A stretch of 10,651 bases of DNA, from positions 1 through 10,651 of the forward strand of contig CANGMW010000065.1 in assembly GCA_947454695.1 (NCBI GenBank), read 5' to 3'. This document shows positions 1 to 6,025 of this stretch, piece after piece; position 1 is the first letter of the stretch, and each line of letters begins with the position of its first letter. The notes under the pieces are model-generated. The model was not told the origin of the DNA, ran no database searches, and was given only the letters and a program-made list of their open reading frames with translations. This stretch comes from Comamonadaceae bacterium (GTDB taxonomy: Bacteria > Pseudomonadota > Gammaproteobacteria > Burkholderiales > Burkholderiaceae_C). The translations under genes and the position numbers were made by a program.

Positions 1-4
1 CCAT
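1..4 (-). other. Start codon of the next leftward gene (only the first bases lie in the window)
   Basis: On the minus strand the soxZ stop codon reads TGATG, so the last A of the stop is also the first base of an ATG at positions 4-2. This is a common stop-start arrangement for translational coupling inside an operon. In many sox clusters soxZ is followed by soxA, so a soxA start is the natural guess, but nothing of the protein can be read here. Confidence 0.4.
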
Positions 5-315
5 CAGGCGACTACCGCCTCATCGCTGCGAGTTTCTCCCCGGTTGTCGCGCCAGGTGATGCCCACTTTGTCGCCCGCTTTGGCGCCCTTGATGTTGAAT
101 TGCAAAAACGGATTTTTGGAGACGGCCGGTCCCCATTCCGCCGTCATGACGGTCTTGCCGTTCAAGGTGGCGCTGACGTCCTGAATGTGCCACGCAGCCA
201 CCAGCTTGCCGCTGCTGTCTTTGCGCTGCCCCGTTTCCATCTCGTGACTCATCAGCACACGCACGACGGCGTGGTTGCCGGCGGCTTGCACGCGAAGGCG
301 CATGGGATCTGCCAT
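4..315 (-). CDS. soxZ: SoxZ, sulfur-carrier complex subunit
   Basis: A 103-aa protein recognised as SoxZ, the beta-sandwich partner of SoxY in the periplasmic carrier that holds sulfur intermediates during thiosulfate and sulfide oxidation. Its length matches the family (about 100 aa). Family-like features are an N-terminal MADPMRLRVQ strand, an HEMETGQRKD segment near residues 24-33 and a FNIKGAKAGDKVGITW stretch near residues 73-88. There is no signal peptide, as expected, because SoxZ is usually carried out through Tat bound to SoxY. The start is supported by an AAGGA Shine-Dalgarno a few bases upstream on the minus strand. It lies 21 bp after soxY and its stop overlaps the next start (TGATG), so it is an internal operon gene. 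Identity comes from sequence resemblance and context. Confidence 0.95.
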   Translation of the reverse strand: MADPMRLRVQAAGNHAVVRVLMSHEMETGQRKDSSGKLVAAWHIQDVSATLNGKTVMTAEWGPAVSKNPFLQFNIKGAKAGDKVGITWRDNRGETRSDEAVVA

Positions 316-336
316 GGTGTTTTCCTTGAAAGTGGG

Positions 337-789
337 TCAGCCGCAGCCGCCCAAAGTGACTTTGACATCCTTCTTGGCAAAGAAGGCTTTACCGTCCGTG
401 GTGATGGCCACGGCATAGACATCGCAGGATTGCGCCAGTTTGGCGCGTGTGCTGAAGTTGGCTTCGATGTCGGGGCTGATATTGAACATCGCCACCAAGG
501 CTGACGGATTTTTATCCACCAGGAGCAAGAGGCGTTTGACGTTGGGCAAGGTGGTGCTCAAGCTCAAGGGCACGATGGCGCCGTTTTCGGCGATGTCGGG
601 CCCGGTGATGCTCACGTCCTTGCTCTCCACAGGCGCCGCACCGCCCAAAGCTTTGACCGCTTCGCCTACCGTCTGGGCGTTGAAGGCGGCTTTGTCGTAG
701 GCCATGACGCCCTTGGAAAAAAAGCCTGCGCTGGCCAACAAGGCGGCCACGGTGGCGCTGTGCTTGAGGGTGTCTCTGCGTGAGGGCAT
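337..789 (-). CDS. soxY: SoxY, sulfur carrier protein with Tat signal
   Basis: A 150-aa protein that carries sulfur intermediates covalently on a C-terminal swinging-arm cysteine. The signature is direct: the protein ends in GGCG, with Cys149 as the second-last residue. The N-terminus is a twin-arginine signal (SRRDTLK, residues 3-9) with a hydrophobic stretch at about 12-24 and a likely cleavage after VMA (residue 30), sending the folded SoxYZ pair to the periplasm. The reading frame stays open upstream to 1005, but the extra 72 residues would overlap the divergent cytochrome gene and bury the Tat signal, so the ATG at 789 is chosen. Its Shine-Dalgarno is weak. soxY is the first gene of the leftward sox unit. 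A second Cys (122) is present, and its role is unknown. Confidence 0.95.
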   Translation of the reverse strand: MPSRRDTLKHSATVAALLASAGFFSKGVMAYDKAAFNAQTVGEAVKALGGAAPVESKDVSITGPDIAENGAIVPLSLSTTLPNVKRLLLLVDKNPSALVAMFNISPDIEANFSTRAKLAQSCDVYAVAITTDGKAFFAKKDVKVTLGGCG

Positions 790-847
790 GGTGTGTCTTG
801 TTGTGAAAGCGTAAAAGTGACGGGTTCTATTTTGCCGTACAGCGCAG

Positions 848-879
848 AAGTCAGCCGATAATGATTTGCGTACTGACTT
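848..879. repeat. 7-bp inverted repeat in the sox divergent promoter region (candidate operator)
   Basis: AAGTCAG at 848-854 is mirrored by CTGACTT at 873-879, with an 18-bp AT-rich spacer. Such spaced dyads are typical of dimeric repressor sites, and this one lies about 16 bp from the cytochrome start and between the divergent sox units. It could also arise by chance. The repeat is seen directly; the operator role is inference. Confidence 0.3.
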
Positions 880-884
880 GACAT

Positions 885-890
885 AGGGAG
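885..890 (+). promoter_or_regulatory. Shine-Dalgarno deciding the cytochrome start
   Basis: AGGGAG lies five bases before the ATG at 896. It supports that start over the internal ATG at 974, which would give a more conventional short signal peptide but has no good ribosome binding site. Confidence 0.6.
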
Positions 891-895
891 AGCGC

Positions 896-1273
896 ATGTC
901 CTCAAACCACGGTGATCGATCCTTCTCATCTGCCCGCCACGGGCTGTCAACGGGTTTATTCAAAAGCCTGTTCATGGGCCTGTGCGTTGGACTTTTATTG
1001 GCCAATGGGTCTCACGCCCAATCCACTGCTGACGCGCTGAACCAGCGTGCCACCGCCGCCATGTGCGCCAATTGCCACGGCACCGATGGGCGGGTGGTGC
1101 AAGGCTCGGCCATCCCCGCTTTGGCGGGCATGCCGCGGGACTACATGCTGTTGCAGCTCAAGGAATTCAAAGAAGGCACGCGACCTGCGACCGTCATGCA
1201 CCAAATTACCAAGGGCCTGACCGATGCACAAGTCCAGGCCATCGCCAACTATTACGCCAGCACACCGCGCTGA
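896..1273 (+). CDS. Monohaem periplasmic cytochrome c, SoxE/FccA-like
   Basis: A 125-aa class I cytochrome c. It has one haem attachment motif, CANCH (Cys57, Cys60, His61). Met101, in a PATVMHQITKGL stretch, is the probable distal ligand, followed by a closing helix (DAQVQAIANYYAS) typical of the c4-like fold. A hydrophobic segment at about residues 24-38 ending in a SHA-Q site indicates Sec export to the periplasm. The N-region before it is unusually long (over 20 residues) with several basic residues. The gene sits 15 bp before the flavoprotein gene, which marks it as the electron-accepting partner of that enzyme: FAD would pass electrons from sulfide to this haem. It has one haem, whereas the Allochromatium FccA subunit has two. 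The soxE name is plausible but rests on context. Confidence 0.88.
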   Translation: MSSNHGDRSFSSARHGLSTGLFKSLFMGLCVGLLLANGSHAQSTADALNQRATAAMCANCHGTDGRVVQGSAIPALAGMPRDYMLLQLKEFKEGTRPATVMHQITKGLTDAQVQAIANYYASTPR

Positions 1274-1288
1274 ACCCGGGAGACTGAT

Positions 1289-2566
1289 ATGAAACGTCGC
1301 AGCTTTGTTCAAGCTTCATTGGCAGCCGGTGCACTGAGTGGTCTGTCCGCTTGCTCATTTTCCGGACGCATTCCGGAGAAAGCCCGCGTGGTGGTGGTTG
1401 GTGGGGGTTACGGGGGCGCCACCGCCGCCAAGTACATCCGCCTGTTTTCAAACCACCAGATCGATGTGGTCCTGATCGAGCCCAATGCCGCTTTTGTCTC
1501 CTGCCCGATCTCCAACCTGGTGATTGGCGGCAGCAAGACCATGGCCGACATCACGACGCCCTACGACGCGCTGACCTCCAAGCACGGGGTGAACCTGGTG
1601 CATGACAGCGTGAGCCGCATCGACACCGCCAAAAAAACCGTCACCTTAGCCGGTGGTGCGTCGATCCGTTATGACAAGCTGGTGCTGTCCCCCGGTATTG
1701 ACCTGATGATGGACACGGTGGAGGGCTTGTCGGCCGCCAATGCCTCGGGTCAAGTCCTGCATGCCTGGAAGGCCGGTGCGCAAACCGTGGCCTTGCGCCG
1801 GCAACTCGTGGACATGCCCGACGGCGGTGTCTATGCCATCACCATTCCGGAAGCGCCCTACCGTTGCCCGCCCGGGCCGTATGAGCGCGCCAGTCAGGCG
1901 GCCTCCTATTTCAAACAGCACAAGCCCAAGTCCAAGGTCCTGATCCTCGATGCCAATCAGGACGTCACGTCCAAAGGGCCGCTGTTCAAAAAATTCTGGG
2001 CAGAACAGTACAAAGGCATTTTGGAATACATCCCGCAGCACAAGGTGGTGGCGGTGGATGCCAAGGCGGGCGTTTTGAAATTTGAAGTGCACAACGATGT
2101 GAAAGCCAATGTCCTCAATGTGTTGCCTGCGATGCGGGCCGGGCACATTGCGGTGCAGACCGGGCTGGCCAATGCCAATGCGCGCTGGTGCGGCGTGAAC
2201 TACCAAACCTTTGAGTCCACCCAGGCCAAGGATGTGCACGTGATCGGCGACGCGGTGTTGGCCGCCCCCCTCATGCCCAAGTCCGGGCACATGGCCAATT
2301 CACACGGCAAAGTCACCGCCGCAGCCATCGTGGCCCAGCTCAGTGATTTGCCGGTGAATGCAGCCCCCTTCCTGAGCAACACCTGCTACAGCTTTGTGAA
2401 CGACAAGCTGGTGGTGCATGTGGCTTCGGTGCATCAATTCGATGCCGCAGAGAAAACCTACAAAACCGTGCCGGGCTCCGGCGGTGTGTCGACCGCGCCC
2501 AATGAGCTCGAAGGTGTTTACGCCTGGAATTGGGCGCGCAATATCTGGGCCGACACGCTGTTGTGA
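1289..2566 (+). CDS. soxF: Sulfide dehydrogenase (flavocytochrome c) flavoprotein subunit, SoxF/FccB
   Basis: A 425-aa FAD enzyme oxidising sulfide in the periplasm and passing electrons to the cytochrome encoded just upstream. The nucleotide-binding motif VVVVGGGYGGATAAKYI is at about residues 34-50. Cys72 in FVSCPISNLVIGG matches the cysteine that binds FAD covalently in FccB. Cys193 (YRCPPGPYERASQ) and Cys366 (SNTCYS) match the redox-active disulfide pair. VHVIGDA (about 316-322) is the second FAD-contact motif. The C-terminal segment with PGSGGV and YAWNW is FccB-like. The N-terminus is a Tat signal (KRRSFVQ), and LSAC with Cys22 is a good lipobox, so the protein may be a lipoprotein. A GGGAG Shine-Dalgarno precedes the ATG. 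All catalytic cysteines are present and no damage is seen. Distinguishing SoxF from FccB is a matter of naming. Confidence 0.94.
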   Translation: MKRRSFVQASLAAGALSGLSACSFSGRIPEKARVVVVGGGYGGATAAKYIRLFSNHQIDVVLIEPNAAFVSCPISNLVIGGSKTMADITTPYDALTSKHGVNLVHDSVSRIDTAKKTVTLAGGASIRYDKLVLSPGIDLMMDTVEGLSAANASGQVLHAWKAGAQTVALRRQLVDMPDGGVYAITIPEAPYRCPPGPYERASQAASYFKQHKPKSKVLILDANQDVTSKGPLFKKFWAEQYKGILEYIPQHKVVAVDAKAGVLKFEVHNDVKANVLNVLPAMRAGHIAVQTGLANANARWCGVNYQTFESTQAKDVHVIGDAVLAAPLMPKSGHMANSHGKVTAAAIVAQLSDLPVNAAPFLSNTCYSFVNDKLVVHVASVHQFDAAEKTYKTVPGSGGVSTAPNELEGVYAWNWARNIWADTLL

Positions 2567-5121
2567 CGCCCCGCCCTGAAGCTGCTGAGCCCTGGTGGCT
2601 CACACCTCAACCCGGGGCCTTGCCACTCAGCGAACCCGCCGGCCTGACCCAGGCTGAGGTGCGCACGCGTCGTGAAGAATTTGGTCTCAACCTGGTGATC
2701 GATCGGCGGGCCAAGTCCTGGCTGTGGCAGTACCTGGCCCATTTCAAAAATCCACTGGTCCTGATTCTCTTGCTGGCCAGTACGGTGTCAGCGCTCACAG
2801 GTGAGCTGACCAATTTTGTGATCATCACCTGCATGGTTTTGCTCAGCGTGACGCTGGACTTTGTGCAGGAATACCGGGCCAATGCGGTGGCTGACAAATT
2901 GCGACAGTCGGTCACCCTCCATGCCACCGTAGTACGCGATGGGCGCACGCAAGACATCCCCAGCAGCGAGTTGGTGCCTGGCGACCTGGTGATCTTGTCC
3001 GCGGGCGACTTGACGCCAGCCGACGGCGTGGTGGTGTTTGCCAAAGATTTTTTTGTCAATCAGGCGCTGCTCACTGGTGAGGCTTACCCGGTGGAAAAAC
3101 ACGGCACTTACCCGGGCGACGCGGCCACTGAACTGCAAGACGCGACCAACGCGGTCTTCATGGGCACCTCGGTCATCAGCGGCAGCGCGCACATGCGGGT
3201 GGTGAAAACCGGGGCGGCCACGGCAGTCGGGGCCATCGCGCAAAGTGTGAGCCGCTCGGCCGCACCCACGTCGTTTGAAGTGGGGACACGCCAATTTGGC
3301 CTGCTGATCATGCGCCTGACTTTGCTGCTGGTGATGTTTGTCTTGCTGGTGAATTTGTTCTCCCACAAGCCCTGGCTGGACTCCTTTTTGTTTGCGGTGG
3401 CTCTGGCGGTGGGGCTGACGCCGGAGTTGCTGCCCATGGTGGTGTCGGTCACCTTGTCACGCGGCGCCATGCGCATGGCCGAGCAGCACATGATTGTGAA
3501 GCGGCAGACGGCCATTCAGGACTTGGGCTCCATGGATGTGTTGTGCACCGACAAAACCGGCACGCTTACCCAAGCCAAAATTCACATGGAGCGGCATGTG
3601 GATGCCTTGGGGCAAAGCTGTGACCGTGTTCTTCAACTGGCCTATCTCAACAGCTATTTTGAGAGCGGTCTAAAAAGCCCGCTGGATGACGCCATCCTGG
3701 AGCACAGCAGCATCGACGTCAGTGCCTTCACCAAAATCGATGAAGTACCGTTTGATTTTGAGCGCCGTCGCTTGTCGGTGTTGCTGGACCGTGGTCAGGG
3801 ACCGGCGCAGGAGCGGTGGCTGGTGGTCAAGGGCGCGCCCGATGACATCCTGAGCTTGTGCACGCACTACGAAAACGGCGAGGGTACATCGGGTGGGTCT
3901 CACCTGCTGGACGAGGCAGCACTGGAAAAGGTGCGCGCCAACTACCATGCCTTGGAGGACGAGGGCTTTCGGGTGCTCGCGGTGGCATGGCGTCGGGTAC
4001 CCCTGGACCATCCGCATGCGGTAGTCACCGATGAAAGTGAATTGGTGCTCGCTGGTTTCGCCGCTTTTTTGGATCCGCCCAAAGCCAGTGCCGGCGAAGC
4101 CCTGAAGGCTTTGCAAGCGGCTGGTGTGCAGATCAAGGTGGTCACCGGCGACAGTGAGCGCGTCACACAACATGTGTGTCGTGAACTTCAACTGCCGGTG
4201 CTCGGTGTTTTGACCGGGCATGAGATCGCACAGATGGATGACCTGGCCTTGCAAGCGCGTGTCGACCAGGTCACCTTGTTTTGCCGCGTCAACCCGGAAC
4301 AAAAAAACCGGGTCATTCGCGCCCTGCGCGCGCGCGGCCATGTGGTGGGCTACCTGGGTGATGGTGTGAACGACGCGCCGTCCCTGCACTCGGCCGATGT
4401 GGGCATCTCGGTGGATTCCGGTGTGGATGTGGCCAAAGCGGCAGCTGACATGATCATGCTCAAACAGGATCTGGCGGTGCTTCACTTTGCCGTGCTGGAG
4501 GGGCGCCGCACCTTTGGCAACATCATGAAGTACATCATGATGGGCACGAGTTCGAATTTCGGCAATATGTTCAGCATGGCCGGGGCTGCGCTGTTCCTGC
4601 CGTTTCTGCCCATGCTGCCCACGCAGATTTTGCTCAACAATATTTTGTACGACTTGTCCGAAGTCGCGATTCCTTTTGACGCGGTGGATGAGGACGCCAT
4701 CCGCGAGCCCCATCAACTGGACCTGACCTTGATCCGCAACTTCATGCTGGTCATCGGCCCGGTGAGTTCACTGTTCGACTTTCTCACCTTCTATGTGATG
4801 CTGGTGGTCTTTCAAGCGAATGAAACCCTGTTTCAAACCGGCTGGTTTGTCGAGTCGCTGTGCACCCAGGTGCTGGTGATCTTCGTCATCCGCACCCACG
4901 GCAACCCCTTCAAGAGCCGGCCGCATCCTTTGCTCACCGCCTCTTCCTTGGCGATCGTTGCGGCAGCCATTGCTTTGCCGTACACCGCTTTGGGGACTTA
5001 CTTTGCGTTCACACCACCGCCGCTTGGTTTTTATGTGATCTTGGGGGTGATGGTGGTGTTTTACCTGGGCTTGGTTCAAATTATCAAGCGCCGGTTTTTC
5101 GGCCTGGCCCGCCCCACATGA
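2563..5121 (+). CDS. mgtA: Magnesium-translocating P-type ATPase (P3B, MgtA/MgtB type)
   Basis: An 852-aa inner-membrane ion pump. P-type motifs, numbered from the GTG start: TGEA at 171-174 (actuator), TPELLP from 286 in the M4 helix, DKTGTLT with the phosphorylated Asp330, a KGAP nucleotide-binding segment and GDGVNDAP from 599. The TPELLP variant, MGTSSNFGNMFSMAGA and the NNILYDLS-VAIPFDAVDED segment point to the Mg-importing P3B group. Membrane segments lie near 63-80, 84-102, 246-267 and 272-300, with about six more after residue 669. It is slightly shorter than enteric MgtA (about 900 aa), mainly at the N-terminus. The frame is open to a TTG at 2530 inside soxF, but GTG at 2563 overlaps the soxF stop as GTGA, a usual coupled start. 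No clear Shine-Dalgarno is visible. Transport substrate is inferred from family. Confidence 0.9.
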   Translation: MTPRPEAAEPWWLTPQPGALPLSEPAGLTQAEVRTRREEFGLNLVIDRRAKSWLWQYLAHFKNPLVLILLLASTVSALTGELTNFVIITCMVLLSVTLDFVQEYRANAVADKLRQSVTLHATVVRDGRTQDIPSSELVPGDLVILSAGDLTPADGVVVFAKDFFVNQALLTGEAYPVEKHGTYPGDAATELQDATNAVFMGTSVISGSAHMRVVKTGAATAVGAIAQSVSRSAAPTSFEVGTRQFGLLIMRLTLLLVMFVLLVNLFSHKPWLDSFLFAVALAVGLTPELLPMVVSVTLSRGAMRMAEQHMIVKRQTAIQDLGSMDVLCTDKTGTLTQAKIHMERHVDALGQSCDRVLQLAYLNSYFESGLKSPLDDAILEHSSIDVSAFTKIDEVPFDFERRRLSVLLDRGQGPAQERWLVVKGAPDDILSLCTHYENGEGTSGGSHLLDEAALEKVRANYHALEDEGFRVLAVAWRRVPLDHPHAVVTDESELVLAGFAAFLDPPKASAGEALKALQAAGVQIKVVTGDSERVTQHVCRELQLPVLGVLTGHEIAQMDDLALQARVDQVTLFCRVNPEQKNRVIRALRARGHVVGYLGDGVNDAPSLHSADVGISVDSGVDVAKAAADMIMLKQDLAVLHFAVLEGRRTFGNIMKYIMMGTSSNFGNMFSMAGAALFLPFLPMLPTQILLNNILYDLSEVAIPFDAVDEDAIREPHQLDLTLIRNFMLVIGPVSSLFDFLTFYVMLVVFQANETLFQTGWFVESLCTQVLVIFVIRTHGNPFKSRPHPLLTASSLAIVAAAIALPYTALGTYFAFTPPPLGFYVILGVMVVFYLGLVQIIKRRFFGLARPT

Positions 5122-5152
5122 AACTTGCGGGGTCGGTTAATGGGACAAAGCT

Positions 5153-5551
5153 TCAGGCAAACAGCTTGTAAAGCGTCCAGCCCAAATTCAGCACGACAAG
5201 TGAAATCAGTGTATTGAAGGTTAACTTCATGCCCATCACGCGTTTGGTGAAATTGGGCGAGGGTTCATTAATGCCTTGGGCATGGATCAAACGCCCCAGG
5301 CTCAAGGTGACGCTGGGCACGGCCACCAACCACCACGGCGCGCCATTGATCTCCAGGCAGGCGATCAGAATCAAGCCGATGGGCACGTATTCGGCAAAGT
5401 TCCCTTGGGCGCGGATCGCGCGCTCCAGGTCCTCATGGCCGCCGCTGCCCAAAGCGACTTTGTTTTTCTTGCGCAAGCCGATCACGGCGAATGAGAGCCG
5501 GACAAAGACGATGGTCAGAAGCGAGGCTGCGATGGATGTGACGATGAGCAT
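5153..5551 (-). CDS. MAPEG-family four-helix membrane protein
   Basis: A 132-aa integral membrane protein of the MAPEG superfamily, whose members include microsomal glutathione S-transferases. Many bacterial members have no known substrate. Hydrophobic helices lie at about residues 3-24, 56-68, 72-92 and 108-130. The family signature is visible after helix 1: RAIRAQGNFAEYVPIGL (about 44-60), with the conserved Arg, Asn51, Glu54 and Pro57. The start is supported by AGGAAGA on the minus strand a few bases upstream. It is the last gene of the leftward group, 77 bp after the small protein gene, and may be co-transcribed with it. It meets the Mg-ATPase gene tail to tail with only 31 bp between, where no terminator hairpin was found. 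Confidence 0.88.
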   Translation of the reverse strand: MLIVTSIAASLLTIVFVRLSFAVIGLRKKNKVALGSGGHEDLERAIRAQGNFAEYVPIGLILIACLEINGAPWWLVAVPSVTLSLGRLIHAQGINEPSPNFTKRVMGMKLTFNTLISLVVLNLGWTLYKLFA

Positions 5552-5628
5552 GGCGGTCTTCCTGGGTTGTAGGGCATATGCGGGCTCATCTGCACACCGA
5601 GGTGCAAGACTGCCGTGGAGCGAGGGGG

Positions 5629-5841
5629 TTAAGCGATCTTTTGCAAGGCCTCATCAATGGAAGCGAGGACCTCGTCGTTCAATTTGCCGCCACTGAAGGG
5701 TGCGATGGCTTTGAGCGACATGTTTTTGATCATGCCCAAAGCAGGATGGTTGATCAGCTCCGGCATTTTTTCTTCAATGAAGGCGCGTGTTTGTTCGTTG
5801 TCCAATAATTCTTTGACGGTGGAGTTGGTGCTGAATGCCAT
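5629..5841 (-). CDS. Small 70-aa protein of unknown function
   Basis: A short, soluble, probably all-helical protein that I cannot name. The start at 5841 is well supported: an AAGGAG Shine-Dalgarno lies six bases upstream, while the longer open frame up to 5919 has none and its extra residues look non-coding. The sequence shows helix-like blocks VKELLDNEQTRAFIEEKMPE (9-28), a HPALGMIKNMSLKAIA segment (32-47) and a closing helix LNDEVLASIDEALQKI (54-69), with no cysteines, signal peptide or membrane segment. From memory it resembles short helical tails appended to some secreted hydrolases, here standing alone; this is unverified. It has a possible promoter of its own and is followed by the MAPEG gene. 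Confidence 0.75.
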   Translation of the reverse strand: MAFSTNSTVKELLDNEQTRAFIEEKMPELINHPALGMIKNMSLKAIAPFSGGKLNDEVLASIDEALQKIA

Positions 5842-5847
5842 GAGGAG

Positions 5848-5853
5848 CTCCTT
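5848..5853 (-). promoter_or_regulatory. Shine-Dalgarno of the 70-aa gene
   Basis: The minus strand reads AAGGAG six bases before the ATG at 5841. This fixes the short start and shows the gene is likely translated. Confidence 0.65.
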
Positions 5854-5868
5854 GCTGTGGGATGAAAA

Positions 5869-5898
5869 GTTAAAAGCAGGATTCTGCCTGATTGACAA
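5869..5898 (-). promoter_or_regulatory. Candidate sigma-70 promoter for the 70-aa gene
   Basis: On the minus strand TTGTCA (5898-5893, five of six to consensus) is followed after 18 bp by TTTAAC (5874-5869, four of six), which would give a leader of roughly 20 bases containing the Shine-Dalgarno. The spacer contains an imperfect palindrome, AGCAG-GATT-CTGCC on the plus strand, that could be an operator. Because the thiolase terminator lies just upstream, the gene needs a promoter here. Confidence 0.35.
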
Positions 5899-5976
5899 GC
5901 TCCCACTGTGCCAGCGCATTTGCGGCCAGATGCGCCATACGGCGGGTGAGGGGGGTTGAGGGGCTGAAGGCAGTCG

Positions 5977-6002
5977 AAAAAAAAGCCCCAGGTCTGGGGC
6001 TT
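5977..6002 (-). terminator. Rho-independent terminator of the thiolase gene
   Basis: AAGCCCCAG (5983-5991) and CTGGGGCTT (5994-6002) form a perfect 9-bp stem with a very tight loop. On the minus strand the stem runs into eight T residues (5984-5977, partly shared with the stem). It lies 24 bp after the thiolase stop at 6026. Confidence 0.9.
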
Positions 6003-6025
6003 AGGGAATTGAAGGCGTGGGTTGT

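Larger units (their letters stand above)
790..895. promoter_or_regulatory. Divergent soxY / soxE intergenic regulatory region
   Basis: This 106-bp gap separates the start of leftward soxY from the start of the rightward cytochrome gene, so it should hold promoters for both sox units. A TTGACA hexamer occurs at 878-883, but a matching -10 would fall inside the cytochrome gene, so it is not a convincing -35 for that gene. No sigma-70 promoter can be assigned with confidence on either strand. Sox genes are often controlled by an ArsR-type SoxR repressor, but no regulator gene is in the window. Confidence 0.55.

Noticed and set aside
790..1005. N-terminal extension of SoxY up to 1005
   Set aside because: The added residues overlap the divergent cytochrome gene, show no protein-like character and would hide the Tat signal that normally starts SoxY.
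1646..2290. Open frame of 214 codons antisense to soxF
   Set aside because: It is a shadow of a conserved FAD enzyme gene, with no start signal and composition typical of antisense frames.
2530..2562. TTG start at 2530 for the Mg-ATPase
   Set aside because: It would add 11 residues encoded inside soxF. The GTG at 2563 gives the usual GTGA overlap. Neither has a clear Shine-Dalgarno, so some doubt remains.
3670..4716. Long open frame (348 codons) on the minus strand inside the Mg-ATPase gene
   Set aside because: It is fully antisense to well-conserved ATPase motifs, His/Gln-rich in the manner of high-GC shadow frames, and shows no recognisable domain or ribosome binding site.
5844..5853. AGGAGCTCCT palindrome covering the Shine-Dalgarno of the 70-aa gene as a translation switch
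   Set aside because: A continuous 10-bp palindrome can fold into only about three pairs once a loop is allowed, so self-sequestration is unlikely.
5944..5963. G-rich run (GGG, GGGGGG, GGGG) as a possible G-quadruplex
   Set aside because: Only three G-tracts of at least three are separated by loops, so a three-layer quadruplex does not fit. More likely a chance G-rich stretch.
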